A stretch of 23,781 nucleotides of DNA from positions 1 to 23,781 of the forward strand of contig DVMC01000165.1 of the NCBI GenBank assembly GCA_018715165.1. Direction: 5' to 3'. The position numbers and the translations under genes are program-made. The notes beneath the pieces are model-generated. The model was not told the DNA's origin. It saw nothing but the letters and a program-made list of their open reading frames with translations, and did no database searches. Positions 7,816 through 14,362 of this stretch are shown piece after piece. The stretch's first letter is position 1. Each line of letters begins with the position of its first letter. Source of the stretch: Limiplasma pullistercoris. GTDB taxonomy: Bacteria; Bacillota; Clostridia; Christensenellales; Aristaeellaceae.

Positions 7816-8946
7816 TCACTTGCCGAAGAAAGCGAAGATGGTCTCGATCACGCGGGCGCAGTCGGCTTCGGTCAGTTCATAGAACATGGGCAGGCGCAGC
7901 AGCCGCTCGCTCAAAGCGGTGGTGTAGCGGTCCTCCCCGGCGAAGCGGCCGTATTTGAGGCCCGCAGCGGCGGAGTGCAGCGGGATGTAGTGGAACACGG
8001 CGCAGATATCGTGCTCGGCCAGGTAGGCGATCAACCTGGAGCGCTCCTCCAGGCTGCGCAGCTTGATGTAGTACATGTGCGCGTTATGGACGCGGTCGGC
8101 AGGCACCTCCATGCGCTCGATCAGGCCGCTTTCCTCCAGCGGCGCAAGACCCGCCTCGTACTGCTCCCAGCGGGCCATGCGCGCCGCGGCGATGGCCGCA
8201 CGCTGCTCCAGCTGCGCCAGCAGATAGGCGGCGTTGAGTTCGCTGGGAAGGAAGGAGGAGCCGATGTCCACCCAAGTATATTTGTCCACCTGCCCCCGGT
8301 AGAAGCGGCTGCGATCCGTGCCCTTTTCGCGGATGATTTCGGCGCGCTCCACCATGCGCGGATCGTTAAGGATGACCGCGCCGCCCTCGCCCATGGAGTA
8401 GTTCTTGGTCTCGTGGAAGCTGAAGCAGCCCACGTCGCTCATGGAGCCGGCAGGGCGCCCCTTGTAGAAGGAACCCACGGCCTGTGCCGCATCCTCCACC
8501 ACAGCGAGGCCGTGCTCGCGCGCGATGGCATTCAGCGCGTCCATGTCGCAGCACACGCCCGCGTAGTGCACCGGCACGATGGCGCGCGTGCGGGACGTGA
8601 GCGCCGCGCGCACGCACGCGGGGTCGAGGTTCATGGTGTCGGGCTCCACATCCGCAAAGACGATCTTCGCCCCGCGCAGGGCAAAGGCGTTGGCCGTGCT
8701 CACAAAGGTGAACGACGGCATGATCACCTCGTCTCCGGGCTTGATATCCAGCAGGATGGCCGCCATCTCCAGCGCCGAGGTGCCGGAGGTGGTCAGAAGC
8801 GCCTTGGGCGCGCCGGTCAGGGCCTCCAACGCCTCGTTGCAACGGCGGGTAAAGGGACCGTCGCCACAGATCTTGCGGCTTTGAATCACCTGGGACACAT
8901 AATCGGAGCACTGGGGCACATACGGGGGAATATTAAAGGGCAACAA
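7816..8946 (-). CDS. wecE: dTDP-4-amino-4,6-dideoxygalactose transaminase WecE/RffA
   Basis: PLP-dependent sugar aminotransferase of the DegT/DnrJ/EryC1/StrS family. In enterobacteria it turns dTDP-4-keto-6-deoxyglucose into dTDP-4-amino-4,6-dideoxygalactose for surface polysaccharide. The 376-residue product resembles enterobacterial WecE throughout: KICGDGPFTRRC (25-36), GDEVIMPSFTFVSTANAF (71-88), PVHYAGV (125-131), the PLP-lysine motif CFSFHETKNYS (Lys181), IIREKGTDRSRFYRGQVDKYTW and DIGSSFLPSELNAAYL. It begins at TTG 8946 with an AGGGGAGG SD (8955-8962). A good promoter sits right upstream. No other dTDP-sugar gene is present in the window, so the sugar substrate is inferred from family only. 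Confidence 0.93.
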   Translation of the reverse strand: MLPFNIPPYVPQCSDYVSQVIQSRKICGDGPFTRRCNEALEALTGAPKALLTTSGTSALEMAAILLDIKPGDEVIMPSFTFVSTANAFALRGAKIVFADVEPDTMNLDPACVRAALTSRTRAIVPVHYAGVCCDMDALNAIAREHGLAVVEDAAQAVGSFYKGRPAGSMSDVGCFSFHETKNYSMGEGGAVILNDPRMVERAEIIREKGTDRSRFYRGQVDKYTWVDIGSSFLPSELNAAYLLAQLEQRAAIAAARMARWEQYEAGLAPLEESGLIERMEVPADRVHNAHMYYIKLRSLEERSRLIAYLAEHDICAVFHYIPLHSAAAGLKYGRFAGEDRYTTALSERLLRLPMFYELTEADCARVIETIFAFFGK

Positions 8947-8984
8947 CGGTTTCGCCTCCCCTGAAAAATCGGATCACAAAATTC

Positions 8985-9013
8985 ATTATAACACGGCTTG
9001 CTCATTCTGTCAT
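8985..9013 (-). promoter_or_regulatory. promoter of wecE
   Basis: On the minus strand ATGACA (9013-9008) and TATAAT (8990-8985) have a 17-base spacer. The -10 is extended (TGTTATAAT). The -35 contains the stop codon of the ATP-grasp gene at 9010-9012, so wecE can be expressed independently of the upstream three genes. Confidence 0.8.
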
Positions 9014-9879
9014 TGGGCATTTGCCACAATATCGGATATGCCGTCCAAAAACAGCGAAACGATGTCGATATCGCTGGTTTGGTACAGCATGCGGCTGCCC
9101 ACCACGTCCTCGACCTCGTTGACCACGGGACGGCCCCGGTCGAACATCAAATCCACGCCTGCCAAGGTGAGCGGCGCGCCTGCGCGCGCGAAGCGGCCGA
9201 TCACCGCCTGCGCCAGGGCGCGCTCCTGCGGGGTGAGCGCGTGCAGGGCGACGCTGCCGCCGCGCTTGAAGTTGCTCACCACGCCGTGCGCCGCCGTGCG
9301 CATCACCCCGGCCACGATGCGCCCGTGAACCACATACGCCCGCAGATCCTGCCCGGCGCCGTCCACCACGGCCTGCTGCAAAGCCGGCTGGGGCAGAATG
9401 GCGGAGGCGGCCTCGCACCATTCCCGTTCGTTGCGCACGAGGGTTACGCGGTCGCCGCCATGGCTGCACGCGGGTTTGAGGATAACGGGGAAGCGCGTGC
9501 CCGGCGGCGGCTCCGTGGCCGCAGCGGGCAAAAAGACGGTTTCCGGCATGGGCAGGCCGCTCAAAAACTGGTGTGTGACCCGCTTGTCGTTGCAGATGGC
9601 GCAGACGCGGGCGCTGTTGAACACCGGCACGCCCATCCTTTCGAAGTGAAAGCTGATCAGGCTGTCGCGCTGGCGCGAAAGCAACGCGCACGGCCGGGCG
9701 GGCGCGCCTGCGCGCAGGCAGACGGGCATGCCGGATGCATCCAGGCCAAGCGTCAGCTCCTGCGTGGTCACGGGCACGATGTCCAAGCCCCGCGCGTGGC
9801 CCCGGTCGCGCATCAGCTCCACAAACCCCAGGTTCAGGGCCAGGTCCGCCTCATCGTACAACAGCCAAAGCGCGTCCAT
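9010..9879 (-). CDS. RimK-like ATP-grasp ligase, copy A
   Basis: Predicted carboxylate-amine ligase that uses ATP to form an acyl-phosphate and then an amide. The 289 residues show the ATP-grasp layout: NDKRVTHQFL (97-106), FPVILKPACSHGGDR (130-144, ATP-binding Lys135), QDLRAYVVHGRIVAGVMR (177-194), NFKRGGS (203-209) and AGVDLMFDRGRPVVNEVE (240-257). The C-terminal metal-binding EVN of RimK reads EVE here (Glu255, Glu257), an unusual change. ATG 9879 abuts the stop of copy B directly (TGAATG), so the two are translationally coupled. It shares the fold and length with copy B but the sequences are far apart, so they likely act on different substrates or at successive steps. Confidence 0.85.
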   Translation of the reverse strand: MDALWLLYDEADLALNLGFVELMRDRGHARGLDIVPVTTQELTLGLDASGMPVCLRAGAPARPCALLSRQRDSLISFHFERMGVPVFNSARVCAICNDKRVTHQFLSGLPMPETVFLPAAATEPPPGTRFPVILKPACSHGGDRVTLVRNEREWCEAASAILPQPALQQAVVDGAGQDLRAYVVHGRIVAGVMRTAAHGVVSNFKRGGSVALHALTPQERALAQAVIGRFARAGAPLTLAGVDLMFDRGRPVVNEVEDVVGSRMLYQTSDIDIVSLFLDGISDIVANAQ

Positions 9880-10755
9880 TCAGCCCTCCAGCCTGCGGGC
9901 GATGTGCCGCATGATCTCCACCGCCATGTTTACGCCCGTGCATTCCAGCGTGGTTTTGAAATGCGCGTTGGAATTGACCTCGCACAGGAGCGGCCCCTCC
10001 CGGCCGAAGAGTACGTCCACGCCCGCAAAGTCCAGCCCCAGCAGCTCCGTGGCCCGCACGGCCAGCTCCGCCTCCGCGCGGGTGGGGGAGTAGGGGGCCA
10101 TTGAGCCGCCGCGGGTGAGGTTGCTGCGGAAATCGCCGTCGGTGCTCTGGCGCAGCATGCAGGCCACCACGCGCCCGCCCACCACGTTGATGCGGGCGTC
10201 GCGGCCATAGCTTTCGTGTATCAACTCCTGGAACAAAAGCGGGGTGCCCGCCAACGACTGCACCTTCTGGCACAGCGCGTCCACGTCGTGAAACAGGTAC
10301 ACCTGCTGCCCGAAGGAGCCGAAGCATTCCTTGAGCACCACGGGAAAGCCCAGCGTCCGCGCCGCCTCCGCGGCAAAGCCCGCCTGCGGATAGCCCACGT
10401 TGGCAAAGGTCTTGGGCGCGAGGATGGTGCGTGGCATGGGAATGCCCGCACGCTTGAGCCTGAGCCAGGTCAGGGCCTTGTCGTCGCAGGCGAGAATGGC
10501 GTCGGCGCTGTTGAACACGCGCATGCCCAGCTGCTCCAGCTGCCAGGCCAGCTGCACGTCCTTGTCCCAGAAGAGCACAAAGTCGAAGGCATCCGCCGCA
10601 AAGCCGCCAGCAGCCACTTCGCAGCACAGCTCCGCATTGGTGCGCACGTCCAGCTCCATGCCCTCGCCGTGCGCGGCGGAGAGCAGCGTGTGATAGATAT
10701 CGTCAAACTTGGTCGTGCGCAGAAAGGCGTTGACCACCATCAGTCCGTGCAGCAT
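9880..10755 (-). CDS. RimK-like ATP-grasp ligase, copy B
   Basis: RimK family enzymes add amino acids, often glutamate, to a carboxylate by way of an acyl-phosphate. The 291-residue protein has FDFVLFWDKD (57-66), CDDKALTWLRLKRAGIPMP (90-108), the ATP-binding VVLKECFGSFGQQVYL (139-154), RDARINVVGGRVVACMLR (185-202), FRSNLTRGG (209-217), LDFAGVDVLFG (241-251) and an intact metal-binding EVNSN (259-263). The start is ATG 10755 with a GAAGGAGGG SD; a TTG 48 bases upstream lies inside the preceding gene and is rejected. It lies 16 bases after the amidohydrolase-like gene, whose stop overlaps the SD, and is coupled to copy A. Confidence 0.88.
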   Translation of the reverse strand: MLHGLMVVNAFLRTTKFDDIYHTLLSAAHGEGMELDVRTNAELCCEVAAGGFAADAFDFVLFWDKDVQLAWQLEQLGMRVFNSADAILACDDKALTWLRLKRAGIPMPRTILAPKTFANVGYPQAGFAAEAARTLGFPVVLKECFGSFGQQVYLFHDVDALCQKVQSLAGTPLLFQELIHESYGRDARINVVGGRVVACMLRQSTDGDFRSNLTRGGSMAPYSPTRAEAELAVRATELLGLDFAGVDVLFGREGPLLCEVNSNAHFKTTLECTGVNMAVEIMRHIARRLEG

Positions 10756-10771
10756 AGCCGGTTTCCCTCCT

Positions 10772-11422
10772 TCATTCCCCGCGGGCGCAAAGCATTGCGC
10801 CAAGCCCCTCCACGACCTCGGCCAGAGTGGCCAGCACGTCGCTGAAGCGCTCTGCGGGGCTGTCCTCCATCAAAAGCGCGCTGTTGATTTCCAGCTGCAT
10901 CGCCGCTGCGCCCGCCCGGGCGGCCGTGGCGGATACGGTGTGCGCCGCCGCAGCCGGGAAGGGATCGTCCAGCGTGACGGGCGAAAGCCCCCTGCGCGCA
11001 AACGCCTCCCGCACCAGGTCCGGCGCATCCGAAAGGCCGTGCAGATGCCGCCCCCATCCCGTGCCGATGCACAGGGCCATGGGGCGGTCCGGCCTGAGCT
11101 GGTGCAGGTCCAGCACGCAGCGCACGCCGCCCTCCCGGATGAGACGGCTGACCTCGTCGCGGTAGGGGCTGCGGGGGTCGTGGTTGGCGTCATCCTCCAG
11201 GTGTCGCGCTTTATAGATGCACGGCACGCCATAGCGGCGGTTGAGCAGCAGGCAGAGCATGCCAGTGTACCGTTCGGCGGCCTTGAGACGGCCCAAGCGC
11301 GTTTGGAGCACCGCGTGCGGAGCACTCACCAGCACGGGTCCCCGCCCCGCAAGCGTTACGAACGACTGCGGATGCGTCCCGTCCGAAAAGTAGCGCAGGG
11401 CCTCCAGCGCCTCGCCGTTCAT
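10772..11422 (-). CDS. N-formylglutamate amidohydrolase-like protein
   Basis: The family (HutG-type FGase) hydrolyses an amide bond of an N-acyl amino acid using a metal site. The 216-residue product shows the expected pattern: an N-terminal VLVSAPHA strand (30-37), ARHLEDDANHDPRSPYRDE (72-90), the metal-site strand VLDLHQ (103-108), CIGTGWGR (118-125) and the late QLEIN (176-180). The family length is about 250 or more, so this is a compact form. ATG 11422 has an AAGGGAGG SD. A longer reading to 11491 starts with the TTG of the -35 box and would lie mostly upstream of the predicted transcript, so it is rejected. It is the first gene of the operon with the two ATP-grasp ligases. Confidence 0.78.
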   Translation of the reverse strand: MNGEALEALRYFSDGTHPQSFVTLAGRGPVLVSAPHAVLQTRLGRLKAAERYTGMLCLLLNRRYGVPCIYKARHLEDDANHDPRSPYRDEVSRLIREGGVRCVLDLHQLRPDRPMALCIGTGWGRHLHGLSDAPDLVREAFARRGLSPVTLDDPFPAAAAHTVSATAARAGAAAMQLEINSALLMEDSPAERFSDVLATLAEVVEGLGAMLCARGE

Positions 11423-11462
11423 GCCGACGCCTCCCTTGATTTTGAATGGATGAAACGCCGTT

Positions 11463-11491
11463 AGTCTAGCATGGGGCAAAGCGGTTGTCAA
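11463..11491 (-). promoter_or_regulatory. promoter of the amidohydrolase/ATP-grasp operon
   Basis: On the minus strand a consensus TTGACA (11491-11486) and TAGACT (11468-11463) have a 17-base spacer. The start site falls near 11456, about 34 bases before the ATG at 11422. It is back to back with the MATE promoter. Confidence 0.85.
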
Positions 11492-11505
11492 TTCTGCCGG
11501 AAAGG

Positions 11506-11534
11506 TTGCAAAGCGGTATCCACAGGACTATAAT
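11506..11534 (+). promoter_or_regulatory. promoter of the MATE exporter gene
   Basis: TTGCAA at 11506-11511 and consensus TATAAT at 11529-11534 have a 17-base spacer. It points away from the minus-strand promoter; only 14 bases separate the two -35 hexamers. Confidence 0.85.
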
Positions 11535-11576
11535 AGTGCTGTTAACCATTTCGCACTGTACCAACGGAGGCTCAAT

Positions 11577-12977
11577 ATGCAAAATAAGGACAATGAACTA
11601 GCAACAAAGCCGGTTGGCAGGCTTTTGTTCAGCCTGGCGCTGCCGGCCATCACCGCGCAAGTGGTAAACGTGCTGTACAACATGGTGGACCGCATGTACA
11701 TCGGCCACATCCCGGTGGTGGGAGCCACAGCGCTGACCGGCCTGGGTGTGACCTTGCCGGTGATTCTGCTGGTGAGCGCTTTTGCGACGCTGGCCAGCAT
11801 GGGTGGTGCGCCCTGCGCTTCCATTATGATGGGCAAAGGCCGCAAGGAGGACGCCGAGCGCATCCTCGGCAACTGTACCATGGCCCTCGTGGTGATGGCG
11901 GTGCTGTTGACGGCGGCGATTTTGCTCTTTGGCCGTCAGGCGCTGTTAATCTTTGGCGCCGACCAGGAAACCATCGGCTACGCGTGGGACTATCTGGCCA
12001 TCTATGCGCTGGGGACCATCGCCGTGCAGGTGGCGCTGGGCCTCAACGCCTTTATCACCGCGCAGGGCTTTTCGCGCACCAGCATGCTCACGGTGCTCAT
12101 CGGCGCGGTGCTCAACATCATTCTGGACCCGGTGTTTATCTTCGCCCTGAACATGGGCGTGCGCGGCGCGGCGCTGGCCACCATCCTCTCGCAGGCGGTG
12201 TCGGCGGTGTGGGTAGTGCGCTTCCTCACCGGAAAAAAGACGCATCTGCGCATTCGGGTTCCCTATCTGCGCATCTCCGCCAAGGTCTACCTCCCCTGCG
12301 TGGCGCTGGGGCTGTCGCCGTTCATCATGCAGTTCACCGAAAGCGTGCTCTACGTCTGCTTTAACTCCTCGCTGCTGCGCTATGGCGGCAACCTGGCCGT
12401 GGGCGCCATGACCATCTTGAGCAGCGTGATGCAGTTTTCCCTCCTGCCCCTTCAGGGCCTTACCCAGGGGGCGCAGCCCATCGTCAGCTTCAACTACGGC
12501 GCGGGCAACAAGGAACGCGTACGCGCCTGCCTCCGCATGCTGATCGTAGCGTGCACGGTATATTCGGCGGCGCTTTGGGCGCTGGCCATGCTGGCCCCAC
12601 AGCTGTTCGCCGCCATCTTCACCACGGACCCCGCCCTGCGGGATATGACGGTGCATGCGCTCCGCATCTACATGGGGGCCACCGGCCTGTTTGGCATCCA
12701 GATGGGCTGCCAGCAGACCTTCGTGGCCATGGGCAACGCCAAAACGTCGGTGTTTCTGGCACTTCTGCGCAAGGTGTTTTTGCTGATCCCGCTCATCTTT
12801 ATCCTGCCCTGCTTCTTGCCCAACAAGGTGGACGCGGTGTTTTTGGCGGAACCGATCTCGGACTTTATCGCTGTGTGCGTGACAGGTACGATGTTCTATC
12901 GTTCCTTTACGCGCTACCTGAAGGAAGGCCCCAAAAGCGCGCAGGACATTACAGAATCGTCCGCCACGCGTCCGTGA
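11577..12977 (+). CDS. MATE family efflux transporter
   Basis: Cation-coupled multidrug or metabolite exporter of the cytoplasmic membrane. The 466 residues have the twelve-helix pattern of two six-helix halves. Family marks include KPVGRLLFSLALPAI near the N-terminus, NVLYNMVDRMYIGH (about 31-44), GLGVTLPV, ALGLNAFITAQGFSR in the middle, and LPLQGLTQGAQPIVSFNYGAGN in the second half (given here as LPLQGLTQGAQPIV and SFNYGAGN). The length is normal. ATG 11577 follows a GGAGG SD at 11566-11570. Its 3' end overlaps the convergent glycosylase gene by 29 bp. It shares a compact divergent promoter region with the amidohydrolase/ATP-grasp operon, so it might export that pathway's product; that link is inference. 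Confidence 0.93.
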   Translation: MQNKDNELATKPVGRLLFSLALPAITAQVVNVLYNMVDRMYIGHIPVVGATALTGLGVTLPVILLVSAFATLASMGGAPCASIMMGKGRKEDAERILGNCTMALVVMAVLLTAAILLFGRQALLIFGADQETIGYAWDYLAIYALGTIAVQVALGLNAFITAQGFSRTSMLTVLIGAVLNIILDPVFIFALNMGVRGAALATILSQAVSAVWVVRFLTGKKTHLRIRVPYLRISAKVYLPCVALGLSPFIMQFTESVLYVCFNSSLLRYGGNLAVGAMTILSSVMQFSLLPLQGLTQGAQPIVSFNYGAGNKERVRACLRMLIVACTVYSAALWALAMLAPQLFAAIFTTDPALRDMTVHALRIYMGATGLFGIQMGCQQTFVAMGNAKTSVFLALLRKVFLLIPLIFILPCFLPNKVDAVFLAEPISDFIAVCVTGTMFYRSFTRYLKEGPKSAQDITESSATRP

Positions 12978-13434
12978 GGCGCTCCAGGCTCCAGGCGGCG
13001 TTGGCCGCGCTGGTGGAGGGAAGCGCCTTCACCGGCAGGTTGCAGGCCGCGTCAAGATAGCGCATATACAGGGCGTAGGCCCGCTGGCCGTTGCAAAAGA
13101 TGCGCTCGACTCCGCCGCGCGCAAGCAGCGCGGGCAAGTCGTTGGGCACGGCCCGGCGGATGCTGGCGTCGCTGCTGCCCGTGATATCGCAGGCGGCCAA
13201 CACATCCCAGAGGGCCACGCCATGGCTCAGTACGTAGGCTCGCCGTCCATCCGGCTCCGGCGGGACGGGCTGGCCATAGAGCCGCTCCATCAAGCGCCAG
13301 AAGCGGTTTTGCGGATGTCCGTAATAGAACCCCACCTCGCGCGAGCGCACGGAGGGAAACGACCCCAACACCAGCACGCGGCACTGCGCGTCCCACACGG
13401 GGGCAAAGGGGTGAACGGCATGCTCGCGCACCAT
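12949..13434 (-). CDS. uracil-DNA-glycosylase superfamily protein, hypoxanthine/deoxyinosine type
   Basis: Base-excision-repair glycosylase of the UDG superfamily, nearest to the family that removes hypoxanthine (deaminated adenine) from DNA. The 161-residue product shows LVLGSFPSVRSREVGFYYGH (21-40), PQNRFWRLM (41-49), SHGVALWDVL (70-79), FCNGQRAY (113-120) and LPSTSAANAAWSLERL (138-153), the last being the substrate-binding loop region. The length matches this small subfamily. ATG 13434 has a modest SD (AAAGGCGGTG). The 3' end lies inside the MATE gene in the opposite direction. Activity on hypoxanthine rather than uracil follows from family only. Confidence 0.85.
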   Translation of the reverse strand: MVREHAVHPFAPVWDAQCRVLVLGSFPSVRSREVGFYYGHPQNRFWRLMERLYGQPVPPEPDGRRAYVLSHGVALWDVLAACDITGSSDASIRRAVPNDLPALLARGGVERIFCNGQRAYALYMRYLDAACNLPVKALPSTSAANAAWSLERLTDAWRTIL

Positions 13435-13527
13435 GAAAAAACACCGCCTTTTTGAAAATAGTGGTTTATTCCCCGCCGGGGGCGGGTATCATACTAGTGC
13501 AAACACCTAAGCAAAGGAGGCTTACCA

Positions 13528-13836
13528 ATGTCCGTAACCAAGCTGAACGCCCAGAGTTTCGACCAGGAGGTCCTTCATAGCGATAAACCCGTGCTGGTGG
13601 ATTTTTACGCCGACTGGTGCGGCCCGTGCAAGATGCTATCGCCCGTGGTGGATGAAATCGCCGGGGAAAGCGACGCCTACCGCGTGTGCAAGATCAACGT
13701 GGACGACGCCCCGGAGATCGCCGCGCGCTACCGCGTGATGAGCATTCCCACCCTGATCGTTTTCCGCAGCGGGGACGCCGCGGCCCGCACCGTAGGTGTG
13801 CAGAGCAAGCAGACAATTTTGAACATGCTGAAATAA
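13528..13836 (+). CDS. trxA: thioredoxin
   Basis: Cytoplasmic thiol-disulfide oxidoreductase of 102 residues, reduced by thioredoxin reductase. The active site WCGPC is at residues 30-34 and the cis-proline is in SIPTL (Pro74). VDFYADWCGPCK and VDDAPEIAARYRVMSIPT are classic family blocks, and the length is typical. One further cysteine (Cys54) is present. ATG 13528 follows AAAGGAGG at 13513-13520. A strong bidirectional terminator follows. No convincing promoter was found in the 93 bases before it. No thioredoxin reductase gene is adjacent. Confidence 0.97.
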   Translation: MSVTKLNAQSFDQEVLHSDKPVLVDFYADWCGPCKMLSPVVDEIAGESDAYRVCKINVDDAPEIAARYRVMSIPTLIVFRSGDAAARTVGVQSKQTILNMLK

Positions 13837-13844
13837 GATAACAC

Positions 13845-13892
13845 AAAAACCGCGCGGCTGGAACCCCTTCCGTTCCGGCCGCGCGGTTTTTG
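13845..13892. terminator. bidirectional terminator between trxA and the AbrB-type gene
   Basis: AAAAACCGCGCGGC at 13845-13858 pairs perfectly with GCCGCGCGGTTTTT at 13878-13891, with an inner GGAA/TTCC extension. A run of T follows on both strands, so it can end both convergent transcripts. Confidence 0.93.
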
Positions 13893-13904
13893 TTTGCGCG
13901 TTGC

Positions 13905-14153
13905 TTATTCGTGTCCCTGCTTCATCTCTGCCAGGCACTTGTCGCATACCAGCTTGCCCTTGAAGAGCGTGACGTTGCGCGCGTCGTTGCAGAAAATGCA
14001 GCCGGGCTGGTATTTCTTGAGGATAATTTCGTCGCCTTCGGTGAAAATCTCAAGCGTGTCCTTGATGGCGATGTCCATGGTCTTTCTAAGCTCGATCGGG
14101 ATCACAATGCGACCCAGATTATCCAATTTACGCACCACGCCGGTCGATTTCAT
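13905..14153 (-). CDS. AbrB/SpoVT-family transition-state regulator with four-cysteine tail
   Basis: DNA-binding regulator with a swapped-hairpin AbrB domain; in Bacillus such proteins hold back stationary-phase and sporulation genes. The 82 residues start MKSTGVVRKLDNLGRIVIPIE (given in parts: MKSTGVVRKL, DNLGRIVIPIELR, residues 1-23), then DTLEIF and EIILKKYQPG, as in B. subtilis AbrB. The tail differs: CxxC at Cys52 and 55 and CxxC at Cys70 and 73 could bind zinc. ATG 14153 has GGAGGG at 14162-14167; a longer reading to 14267 has no SD and runs past the -10 box. A strong promoter and an inverted repeat lie upstream, divergent from spmA. Confidence 0.92.
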   Translation of the reverse strand: MKSTGVVRKLDNLGRIVIPIELRKTMDIAIKDTLEIFTEGDEIILKKYQPGCIFCNDARNVTLFKGKLVCDKCLAEMKQGHE

Positions 14154-14223
14154 GCTCCAAGCCCTCCACTTCTCAAAAAGCAGACAAATTTCCATGCAGG
14201 ACCAAATCCCACCGGATAACATA

Positions 14224-14252
14224 AAAATACAACGTAGGGAATAATCTGTCAA
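14224..14252 (-). promoter_or_regulatory. promoter of the AbrB-type gene
   Basis: On the minus strand consensus TTGACA (14252-14247) and TATTTT (14229-14224) have a 17-base spacer. The start site would lie near 14217, giving a leader of about 64 bases. Confidence 0.8.
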
Positions 14253-14280
14253 TGGTCCATTTGGCACGAGAATGGACCAT
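14252..14280. repeat. inverted repeat next to the AbrB-type promoter
   Basis: ATGGTCCATT at 14252-14261 and AATGGACCAT at 14271-14280 are perfect 10-base arms around a 9-base spacer. The dyad starts at the -35 box of the AbrB-type promoter and lies in the 209-base divergent gap before spmA. It is followed by no T-run, so an operator is more likely than a terminator. Confidence 0.75.
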
Positions 14281-14362
14281 ATACATAAAATCAGGTGTAA
14301 AAATAAAATTGTTTCAAAAATTGCACATTAAATTTAGTGTATATTCAGGGAGGTGAGGTATT

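Noticed and set aside
7732..8964. A 410-codon plus-strand frame opposite wecE
   Set aside because: wecE on the minus strand matches its family along its full length; the plus frame has no recognisable motif and no SD.
8998..10104. A 368-codon plus-strand frame opposite the ATP-grasp genes
   Set aside because: Both ATP-grasp genes have intact motifs and ribosome sites on the minus strand; the plus frame is a His/Gly-rich shadow.
13464..13495. A possible promoter for trxA (CATACT or TATCAT near 13487-13495)
   Set aside because: No acceptable -35 lies at 16-18 bases for either option; the stretch between is a GC-rich CCCCGCCGGGGGCGGG run.
14252..14280. Reading the inverted repeat as a terminator
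   Set aside because: No T-run follows on either strand and no gene ends there.
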